Positions 58,358-64,000 of a stretch of 64,000 bases of DNA are shown in pieces. A program made the position numbers and the translations under genes. The notes under the pieces were generated by a model. It did not search any database. It was not told the origin of the DNA and worked only from the letters and a program-made list of their open reading frames with translations. Each line of letters starts with the position of its first letter. Positions within the stretch are counted from its first letter, which is position 1. This DNA comes from Silvimonas terrae. GTDB lineage: Bacteria > Pseudomonadota > Gammaproteobacteria > Burkholderiales > Chitinibacteraceae. Location of the stretch: positions 332,118 through 396,117 of the forward strand of contig NZ_JACHHN010000001.1 of the NCBI RefSeq assembly GCF_014202765.1, written 5' to 3'.

Positions 58358-59281
58358 TCAAGGCGGAGGAATACCGGAAGCAATTTCTGCCTGGCGCAGG
58401 GTCGGGGCATGCAAACCGGTGGAACGGATGCCAGGACGCTTCGGCGACAGCTGCAGCGTGACCGGAGGAGTGATATGCCTCATCGCCTTCCCCCGCATCG
58501 CTGGCTGAACTCCTACACTAAAGATAGAAGTTGCTGATTCCGGCTCACCGAATGCGACCTCGACCAAAGCCGGTTCATGTACCCCTGCCAGCCCGCACGC
58601 GTTTGCCAGCGCGGCCAGGTTGGGTGCATTCCGGACCATCACGCGCAATTGGTGCAAGACATCGGCGGACAGCACTCCGGCACGCGTAACGTGCTTGACG
58701 ATACTGTCCGCCAGGGGTGCCTTCTCCTCACGCGAGAATGTGGCGGGTTTAGAAAGACCGAAAGGCTTGCATACTTCGTCGTAGAAGCGCTTCTGCATCC
58801 GGGCCAGCTTGTGTTTGTTGCCAATGACCATGCTGCCCTGCAGGCGCCCATTCCTCAGCGGCACAAACAGCACATGGGCGTGAGGCGAGGTTTCATCGCG
58901 GTGCACAATTGCGGACAACATCGGGCAATCCAGCCAGCTTTCCAGCCACGTCATTGCCGCCTTGAAAAAGCGATCCTCGTCCGCCCGCAGCAGTGCTTGC
59001 TTGGGATCGATGACCACTTCAAACATTTGGATCAGATCCTTGCGCCAGACTTCTGCACGCTGATCCAGGATGAACTGGTTCATCAGCGCAATGATTTCCT
59101 CAGGCGTAGCGGGGCCGTACAACACCTGGTTCAGGTGGATGCGGGCAGGATCAATGCGGTCGCCGGGGCGGCCCTGCAATTCTGCGGCGATGCAACGCAG
59201 ATTATGGCGGGCCGCGTTGAGGGGAGTTTGGGACGCTTTTGCACCCCCATTAATACGTGCGACCTCAAGATAAGCAGCCAT
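58358..59281 (-). CDS. Mob/Pre-type (MobV-like) relaxase
   Basis: This protein of about 307 residues has the plasmid-mobilisation relaxase pattern: an N-terminal AAYLEVARINGG and ARHNLR, HLNQVLYG, and the metal-binding HRDETSPHAHVLFVPL. Such enzymes nick an origin of transfer and lead single-stranded DNA into a recipient with help from a conjugative element. It is encoded 2 bases after the AlpA-like gene. The short C-terminal region after the catalytic domain has no recognisable function. Its presence makes the island potentially mobilisable; an oriT was not located. Confidence 0.8.
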   Translation of the reverse strand: MAAYLEVARINGGAKASQTPLNAARHNLRCIAAELQGRPGDRIDPARIHLNQVLYGPATPEEIIALMNQFILDQRAEVWRKDLIQMFEVVIDPKQALLRADEDRFFKAAMTWLESWLDCPMLSAIVHRDETSPHAHVLFVPLRNGRLQGSMVIGNKHKLARMQKRFYDEVCKPFGLSKPATFSREEKAPLADSIVKHVTRAGVLSADVLHQLRVMVRNAPNLAALANACGLAGVHEPALVEVAFGEPESATSIFSVGVQPAMRGKAMRHITPPVTLQLSPKRPGIRSTGLHAPTLRQAEIASGIPPP

Positions 59282-59283
59282 AG

Positions 59284-59520
59284 TTACGCTGCCCCCGTCG
59301 CGCTGCTCTCCGCTTTCTGAGACAAGTAAATCCTGACTGCGCCTACTGAAAAGCGCGTGCAACGGGCAGACAAACGAATGGGACGAGGGAAAGCCGGGTC
59401 GGTCTTAATGTCGCGCCAGATCGTGGAAACACCACGCTCAAGATAGGCTGAAAGGGTATTGATACTGACCAATGCCGAATCTGGCAGGTCGTCAAATTGT
59501 TGCAAGAGGTTCAGGTTCAT
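59284..59520 (-). CDS. AlpA-family regulator
   Basis: This 78-residue protein has a MerR/AlpA-type HTH (VSINTLSAYLERGVSTIWRDI; FPRPIRLSARCTRFSVGAVRIYL). AlpA-like proteins in P4-type islands activate integrase or act as excisionase. The stop is 2 bases before the relaxase start, so they are coupled. Confidence 0.82.
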   Translation of the reverse strand: MNLNLLQQFDDLPDSALVSINTLSAYLERGVSTIWRDIKTDPAFPRPIRLSARCTRFSVGAVRIYLSQKAESSATGAA

Positions 59521-59642
59521 TGCGGGATCTCCCGGTTGTTGTATGACCGGAGAGATTCAACCGCCAAATCACGAGCCTGTTTTCCTCTTGGGACTAATGT
59601 CTGCCCAATGGGGCCGATGTCGTGCTCTTGTCTTCTGTTGTC

Positions 59643-60311
59643 TTATCCTTCACGGCTCTCATGCCATCGGACCAGCGCTTTCCCACATGCTTCCAGAGTA
59701 AATTCAGCCAGATCCAATTTTGTGGTTTGCCAGATCACTAATCGTTTTGCCCGGTTCGCACTTTTAAGGCATTCCACTTTGTCTTCGGCCCATGTATAGA
59801 GCAGGCGCATCACCTCTTGCGGAGACGCGCGGTCAGATGTTTGGCATTCGATTTCCCAGGCCGCCTTGATGGCCAGTTTTGTGATCTCATTTCTGCCGAG
59901 GTATCCTGGCGGTGTAACGGGTGGCGGGCGTTTTGGTAGTGGATGGTCTGTAGCCAGGTATTCACTTAACCAAGCGTCAAGTTCACTTTTGCTTAAAACG
60001 ATCATTCGTAAAACGTTAGGGTTACAGTCTTTATCATTAAATACTTCACGCATCGCCGTCGTTGCTGCGATAGCTTCCCTGACAGGAGTGCGCCTTCGAT
60101 CAACTTCAATGTTTATTGAGTATGAGTAACTCATCCTTTGAGAACGGTGGGTTACCTGTTCGTAGAAAGCAGGGAGCTGGCTTTGCAAGATGGCATTGGA
60201 CAGTGCCTTTTTGATCTGTTGCGTTTGCCCATCGTCCCAAATCCCCTTTTTTTCCAATATTTGTACGAGGTCGCTGAAACTTACGAATTCCGTTGCGAAT
60301 TGGTTAGTCAT
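59643..60311 (-). CDS. Integrase-linked hypothetical protein
   Basis: This 222-residue soluble protein overlaps the end of the P4-type integrase gene by 8 bases, so the two are translated together. Helical content is high (ITKLAIKAAWEIECQTSDR; EVMRLLYTWAEDKVECLKSA). It has no recognised domain. Similar small genes commonly follow integrases of P4-type islands, but I do not know a function. Confidence 0.65.
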   Translation of the reverse strand: MTNQFATEFVSFSDLVQILEKKGIWDDGQTQQIKKALSNAILQSQLPAFYEQVTHRSQRMSYSYSINIEVDRRRTPVREAIAATTAMREVFNDKDCNPNVLRMIVLSKSELDAWLSEYLATDHPLPKRPPPVTPPGYLGRNEITKLAIKAAWEIECQTSDRASPQEVMRLLYTWAEDKVECLKSANRAKRLVIWQTTKLDLAEFTLEACGKALVRWHESREG

Positions 60312-61542
60312 TGATCAGACCGACACGAAGCGATGTCAAGTTGCCCTGAGGCATCGGTTGTTCACAGAAAGAACACCAATCCGACATCATGCGAGTACGT
60401 TTTTCGAAAAGATCACCACGTCGGTACGCTGCTTCCACGGCGTCTCCAACCGTATGTGCCAGCGCCATTTCGGCAACTTCACGTGGGTAAGAGGTCATCT
60501 CTGCCGCCCAATCGCGAAACGTCGAGCGAAAACCATGAGTAGTTAAATCCTGACGCCCTAGTCGCCGAAGCAACATGAGCAAAGCCATGTTGGAAAGCGG
60601 CTTATCGTCCTTTTGGCCGGGAAAGACGAAAGTGCCATGCAGCTTTTTCGCTTCCAACAGGATGGCTTTGGCTCGTTCGCAAAGCGGAACACGATGAACT
60701 TTGCCTGCCTTCATGCGATGCGCTGGCACCGTCCACATGTTCATCGCCACGTCAATTTCATCCCATTTGGCGCCTAATACTTCTCCGGTGCGGGCCGCAG
60801 TCAGAATTGCAAACTCTAGCGCTTGGGCGGCCATACTTTCCTGCTGACGGAGCAATTTGATGAATGGTTCTATTTCCCGGAACGGCAGAGCAGGGTGATG
60901 ATTGACCTTCTGGATTTTGGCACGGGATGGCAGCAGTTGGTCTAAATGACCGCGCCAGCGAGCTGGATTTTCTCCTTCGCGATATCCTCGGACGGTTGCC
61001 CATGCCAGAACAGATTCGATGCGGCCCCGCAAACGACTTGCTGTTTCCGCTTTCTCGTGCCAGATCGTCTCAAGGCATTTCATTACGAGCATTGTGTCAA
61101 CATCGGCGACGGATAAAGACCCGAAAACAGGACTTGCATAACTATTCAAGGTGCTTTGCCACTGAAGGGCATGCTTGGCATTTTTCCAGCTGGCTTTATG
61201 CGCTTGAATGTAAGCCCCTGCACATTCATCGAAGGTAAGTGATCTGGCTGCTTGAAGTCGGCTAGCGCTAATCTTGGCTCGATGCGCATCAATGGGATCA
61301 ATCCCCTGCAGGAGGAGTTGCCGGCTGGACAAAGCGTGCTGTCGGGCATTGGCCAGCGAAACGGTATGAGTGGCGCCAAGCCCCATTGCACGGGAATGCC
61401 CGTGAAGTGTGTAACGAAAAATCCAGCTTTTTGATCCCGACTTGCTGACTTGCAGCCAAAGACCACCCCCATCGCCGTAATATCCCGGCTCAACTTTGCG
61501 TGAAACCGCTAACGCGGTCAGTTTATGAAGTGTACGTGCCAT
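60304..61542 (-). CDS. P4-type tyrosine integrase of the island
   Basis: This 412-residue integrase has an N-terminal DUF4102-like arm-binding domain (ALAVSRKVEPGYYGDGGGLW), a core-binding domain and a C-terminal catalytic domain with Arg in TAARTGEVLGAKWDEID, His-x-x-Arg in THGFRSTFRDW and the later His/Tyr in ALAHTVGDAVEAAYRR. It integrates islands into tRNA 3' ends. ATG at 61542 follows GAAGAG; ten extra codons upstream overlap a repeated CCCACGT motif that may be its own arm site. It lies about 150 bases from the right att core. Confidence 0.93.
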   Translation of the reverse strand: MARTLHKLTALAVSRKVEPGYYGDGGGLWLQVSKSGSKSWIFRYTLHGHSRAMGLGATHTVSLANARQHALSSRQLLLQGIDPIDAHRAKISASRLQAARSLTFDECAGAYIQAHKASWKNAKHALQWQSTLNSYASPVFGSLSVADVDTMLVMKCLETIWHEKAETASRLRGRIESVLAWATVRGYREGENPARWRGHLDQLLPSRAKIQKVNHHPALPFREIEPFIKLLRQQESMAAQALEFAILTAARTGEVLGAKWDEIDVAMNMWTVPAHRMKAGKVHRVPLCERAKAILLEAKKLHGTFVFPGQKDDKPLSNMALLMLLRRLGRQDLTTHGFRSTFRDWAAEMTSYPREVAEMALAHTVGDAVEAAYRRGDLFEKRTRMMSDWCSFCEQPMPQGNLTSLRVGLIND

Positions 61543-61550
61543 GTTCTCTT

Positions 61551-61572
61551 CAACCCACGTTTCTACCCACAT
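61551..61572 (+). repeat. Direct repeats, possible integrase arm sites (right)
   Basis: CAACCCACGT (61551-61560) and CTACCCACAT (61563-61572) have the same 12-base spacing and orientation as the exact pair CTACCCACGT at 14753-14774. Confidence 0.5.
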
Positions 61573-61692
61573 TTGTAGGTTGGATTCTACCGTGCTTCCT
61601 GAGAGGAAGAAAGATATAAAGTACTAGTAGGCTATTGTTTTAAAGGTATATTTAATCTGACGTGGGACTTTTTTGGAGCTATCCGAGGCGGA

Positions 61693-61709
61693 CCCTCTCT
61701 CCGCCAGCA
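61693..61709 (+). repeat. Attachment core shared by island and prophage
   Basis: This is an exact 17-bp copy of the tRNA-Ser 3' end (see 14685-14701). It lies between the island integrase and the prophage integrase. Confidence 0.88.
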
Positions 61710-61718
61710 GAATTCAAG

Positions 61719-61746
61719 AACGGCGCGGCCTCAGGCTTGCGCCGTT
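61719..61746 (+). terminator. Hairpin with T-run beyond the att core
   Basis: AACGGCGC...GCGCCGTT followed by TTTATTT on the + strand overlaps the end of the prophage integrase gene, which reads the other way. Confidence 0.6.
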
Positions 61747-62903
61747 TTTATTTGGCACACATTTGGCACAGAAAGCATCGATTCAAGCTTGTTTTTCTCT
61801 CTGCTTCGATCTGCCATGTCGATCCATCTTGAGTAGACCTCCAACAGCATTTTCATGCTGGTGTGCCCCATCTGCCGACTCACCCACATCGGGTTTGCCC
61901 CAGCCATCAAGTTCAGCGTCGCGAAGGTGTGACGCGTCTGGTAGGGCTTGCGGTACCTGATGCCGGTTTTCTTCATCACCTGAGTCCAGACCTTCCATAA
62001 GACCTGTGGAAAGCTGTAGGCTTCACCGGTGTTCGGATTGGTAAAAACCTCTTTGCCGCGTAGGTACGATTGCTCTCTTTGGCGTTGCAGCGCCGCGAGG
62101 GCCCGGCTGTTCAGTTCTACATCCCGAATGTTCCCGGTTTTTGTCCCCTTCACCTCCTGACCGACCTTGGCCCGCTTCACCCGGGCAAGATGCAGGTTCC
62201 AGTCAATATCCTCCCAGCACAGTCCCATCAGTTCGGATGTCCGCATCCCCGTAAAGAAAGCGAACTCGAACAGATTGGCATGCTGCGGTGACACCTCCCG
62301 AAACTTTGCGATGATCAGGTTTGCCTCTTCCAGGTTGAATGGATCAGGCGGTTCCTTCTGGCTCTTCACGTTCCTCAAACGCGCGGCCGGGTTGACTTCA
62401 ATGAGCCCGTCAATGAAAGCCAGGTCAAATGGCTGCCGAATGACGGTGGCGGTGTTGTTCCGGCTCTTCATGCTTCCCCATTCAATGTTGCCGAGCAGGG
62501 CGGCCAGATCGCTGTACTTGATATCGCGAATCAACTGATCGCCAATCACCGGTAGAACATGGTGATTAAGGCGTTTCCGGTAATCATCCAGGGTGGACGA
62601 TGCCAGATGCGAATTTGCTTGCATCCAGCGCGTTGCCACTTCCCGGAATGTTGGCCCAGATTTGGCCTGTCGCTGTTCCTCGGCAATCTTGCTGTCCGGA
62701 AAGAACGCGGCATAGTCGAACTGGCCAATGGCGATCAGCGTCTTGATCTCGTTGCGCAGCTTTGAGGCGTTTTTCAGATTCGCCGGGGTCGGGTCCATCT
62801 TCAGGGTTTCCCATTGGCGGGAACCCTTCCACATGAACCAGATCCTTATGCTGCTTTCGCGGGCGACAACACCTGGGAACTGTATCGTTGCCCCTCTACC
62901 CAT
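61731..62903 (-). CDS. Phage tyrosine integrase
   Basis: This 390-residue integrase begins MGRGATIQFPGVVARESSIR, the DUF3596-type arm-binding domain of phage integrases. A SAM-like core-binding domain (FREVATRWMQANSHLASSTL) and the catalytic domain follow: Arg in FFTGMRTSELMGLCWEDID, RHTFATLNL, the HT in MGHTSMKMLLEVY and Tyr in EVYSRWI. It is unrelated in its N-terminus to the island integrase yet stands beside the same tRNA-derived core. The ribosome site is GGAGG about 10 bases before ATG. Confidence 0.93.
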   Translation of the reverse strand: MGRGATIQFPGVVARESSIRIWFMWKGSRQWETLKMDPTPANLKNASKLRNEIKTLIAIGQFDYAAFFPDSKIAEEQRQAKSGPTFREVATRWMQANSHLASSTLDDYRKRLNHHVLPVIGDQLIRDIKYSDLAALLGNIEWGSMKSRNNTATVIRQPFDLAFIDGLIEVNPAARLRNVKSQKEPPDPFNLEEANLIIAKFREVSPQHANLFEFAFFTGMRTSELMGLCWEDIDWNLHLARVKRAKVGQEVKGTKTGNIRDVELNSRALAALQRQREQSYLRGKEVFTNPNTGEAYSFPQVLWKVWTQVMKKTGIRYRKPYQTRHTFATLNLMAGANPMWVSRQMGHTSMKMLLEVYSRWIDMADRSREKNKLESMLSVPNVCQIKTAQA

Positions 62904-63031
62904 TTTTCATATCCCTCCAAGTCGATTAACACATGCCTGTCCGGAGCGCGCCGGTAGTGGACGCCCTCTATCCAGACCCCTTCATGAATCTTGCTGCGTA
63001 CAGCACGATCAGAACAAGGTAACCCAGCGCG
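62846..63031 (-). pseudogene. Excisionase-like gene, 5' end lost
   Basis: On the minus strand the frame CSDRAVRSKIHEGVWIEGVH, then RRAPDRHVLIDLEGYEKWVEG, has the form of lambdoid-type excisionases. It has no start codon and meets TGA at 63032-63034. It overlaps the integrase start by 58 bases, a normal int-xis arrangement. The usual N-terminal half is missing where late phage genes begin. Confidence 0.5.
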
Positions 63032-63068
63032 TCAGCTTCCAGGCCGGTCAGAAACTGAGGATCGCTTG

Positions 63069-63440
63069 ATGACCACGCCGCAAATCCAGATTGGCGCAGA
63101 GTCCCAGGGTGCAGCCGCCGCTATGGCGCCAGAAATGCTCACGGTGACGGATAGTGCAGGGCGCCAGATCGTCCTGAAAAAGCCGGGTGTACTTGCTCAG
63201 TACCGTGCAGTTGAAGCGATGGGTGCTTCAGCTGAAAACCGCGTGTACATGCAGATGGTGCTGCCGATCTTCTATGTCCAGATGATTGACGGTCTGCCGG
63301 TGGCCACGCCCTCCACCAAGCCGCAAATTGAAGCGCTGATCCAGCGTCTCGATGAGCATGGCCTGGCTGCGGTTATCGACGGCATGGCTCAGATGCAGCC
63401 GAAGTCCGAAGATGAACACAAGGATGCGGTAAAAGACTAG
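63069..63440 (+). CDS. Probable phage tail assembly chaperone
   Basis: This 123-residue protein starts at ATG 63069 after GAGG. It has a beta-rich start (EMLTVTDSAGRQIVLKKPG) and a helical second half (AQYRAVEAMGASAENRVYM; IEALIQRLDEHGLAAVIDGM). Size, position before a gp10-like gene and an overlapping -1 frame fit tail assembly chaperones of tailed phages. The bases just upstream encode VTQRVSFQAGQKLRIA in frame, like the end of a tail tube protein. Confidence 0.6.
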   Translation: MTTPQIQIGAESQGAAAAMAPEMLTVTDSAGRQIVLKKPGVLAQYRAVEAMGASAENRVYMQMVLPIFYVQMIDGLPVATPSTKPQIEALIQRLDEHGLAAVIDGMAQMQPKSEDEHKDAVKD

Positions 63441-63616
63441 CCACCGGGCCCATCAGGGAATGTCTTTGGTTGATCCGGAACGGCATTCCCGCCGAGGTGG
63501 CTTTTGACATGCCGGATGCCCAGCGCGAGGCATGGTGCATCGTGTTTTCTGAGCTGGAAAGCGGGCGCGAGTTTGACTGGAATGCCTGGCAGTTCAAGGA
63601 GCCAAAAGCACCATGA
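63416..63616 (+). CDS. -1 frame extension of the tail chaperone gene
   Basis: In the -1 frame relative to the preceding gene, an open stretch encodes RECLWLIRNGIPAEVAFDMP and AQREAWCIVFSELESG..., ending at 63616. There is no ATG; a TTG at 63470 is possible. Tail chaperone genes often make a longer product by -1 slippage; here GTA AAA (63429-63434) precedes the 0-frame stop. The next gene starts within its stop (ATGA). Confidence 0.55.
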   Translation, partial: TQGCGKRLATGPIRECLWLIRNGIPAEVAFDMPDAQREAWCIVFSELESGREFDWNAWQFKEPKAP

Positions 63617-64000
63617 AACAGCTATCCAGTCTAGGTGAACTGGCCGAAGTGTTCACCAAAAACACGCTTGGCATGATGGTCACCATGCAGGCCGGGCTTG
63701 AGAAAGCCGCTGTGGTCGTTGAAAAGGACGCAAAACAGCGCATTGGCGAATATCAGGAAGCGGAAGGACCGTTTCCTGCATGGGCCGAGCTATCTGATTC
63801 AACCAAAGAGGATCGGGCAAGACAGGGATACACCGAGAATGACCCGCTTTTACGGTCAGGTGACCTGCAGCGTTCGATCGAGCATGAAGTGGGATACACC
63901 GAGGCGGTGATCGGCTCGAAGTCGCCTGTCGCGGCGTACCAGGAGTTTGGCACTTACCGCATTCCGCCGCGGCCCTTTCTCGGGCCCGCTGCATTCCACA
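63613..64000 (+). CDS. HK97 gp10-like phage protein, 5' part
   Basis: The frame is open to the window end (129 codons seen). It begins MKQLSSLGELAEVFTKNTLG and has the family closing motif AYQEFGTYRIPPRPFLGPA. This group (HK97 gp10 / virion morphogenesis) makes head-tail joining or tail completion proteins. The gene is cut by the window edge. Confidence 0.8.
   Translation, partial: MKQLSSLGELAEVFTKNTLGMMVTMQAGLEKAAVVVEKDAKQRIGEYQEAEGPFPAWAELSDSTKEDRARQGYTENDPLLRSGDLQRSIEHEVGYTEAVIGSKSPVAAYQEFGTYRIPPRPFLGPAAFH

Larger units (their letters stand above)
14699..61709. mobile_element. Genomic island in tRNA-Ser, P4-type integrase, mobilisable
   Basis: The 47 kb between the two 17-bp att cores contains a P4-type integrase at its right end, an AlpA-like regulator, a Mob/Pre relaxase, IS30-type debris and two broken autotransporters. 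Its cargo is a two-partner secretion adhesin locus with modification enzymes and a signalling cluster. Boundaries are inferred from the direct repeat; the integrase lies at the end far from the intact tRNA, next to the second att copy. Confidence 0.75.
61693..64000. mobile_element. Left end of a second element (prophage)
   Basis: A tyrosine integrase next to the att core is followed by an excisionase remnant and then phage tail genes running out of the window. Confidence 0.8.

Overview
The window looks like the chromosome of a betaproteobacterium, probably of the order Neisseriales (Chitinibacteraceae or Chromobacteriaceae type). The grounds are a trifunctional PutA, a class I fumarase, a GspE type II secretion ATPase, moderately high GC, and scattered short palindromes of the ATTCCCGC...GCGGGAAT kind familiar from that order. 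The genus is a guess.

Left core region (1-14.7 kb). This is ordinary housekeeping sequence: the end of gspE, a secreted SRPBCC-fold protein, an ArnD-type deacetylase, thpR, putA, a NUDIX hydrolase overlapping a PhnF-like GntR regulator, class I fumarase, an LprI-like secreted protein, a YvcK/CofD-like protein, a Cra-like LacI regulator and tRNA-Ser(GGA). The putA upstream region is unusual. It carries a palindrome plus a 13-copy GCAGTT array that restates the GTTGCA motif known as the PutA operator in E. coli.

Genomic island (about 14.7-61.7 kb). A 47 kb element sits in the 3' end of tRNA-Ser. A 17-bp core is repeated at 14685-14701 and 61693-61709. A P4-type integrase, an AlpA-like regulator and a Mob/Pre relaxase form the right end. 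The left end is gene debris: a broken autotransporter, two tandem structured-RNA candidates with compensatory base changes, a Sel1-like gene and two micro-ORFs.

The main cargo is a two-partner secretion locus at 19.7-39.1 kb, all on the + strand. It comprises a TpsB outer-membrane transporter, a 4643-residue TpsA exoprotein with 23 tandem 98-residue MBG/YDG-like repeats, an HMW1C-like (GT41) cytoplasmic N-glycosyltransferase, a PAPS-type sulfotransferase and an APS kinase. This gene order suggests a giant surface adhesin that is glycosylated, and perhaps also sulfated, before export. The addition of a dedicated sulfation pair to an HMW1ABC-like system is the most interesting feature of the window.

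Downstream (39.2-53 kb) lie a decayed ORF, a serine-recombinase-like protein without its catalytic serine but with two HTH repeats, and an orphan ImpE/TagJ-like protein. A four-gene signalling cluster follows: a double-receiver kinase, a MalT-like STAND regulator, a stand-alone receiver and a BvgS-like hybrid kinase. Next (53-57.4 kb) come an XRE regulator, small hypotheticals, a second broken (AIDA-like) autotransporter and an IS30-type fragment, then the mobilisation/integration module.

Right end (61.7-64 kb). A second tyrosine integrase beside the same att core begins a prophage. Its excisionase looks truncated and is joined directly to tail genes, so the prophage is probably deleted internally. 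The tRNA-Ser locus therefore appears to hold two integrated elements in tandem.
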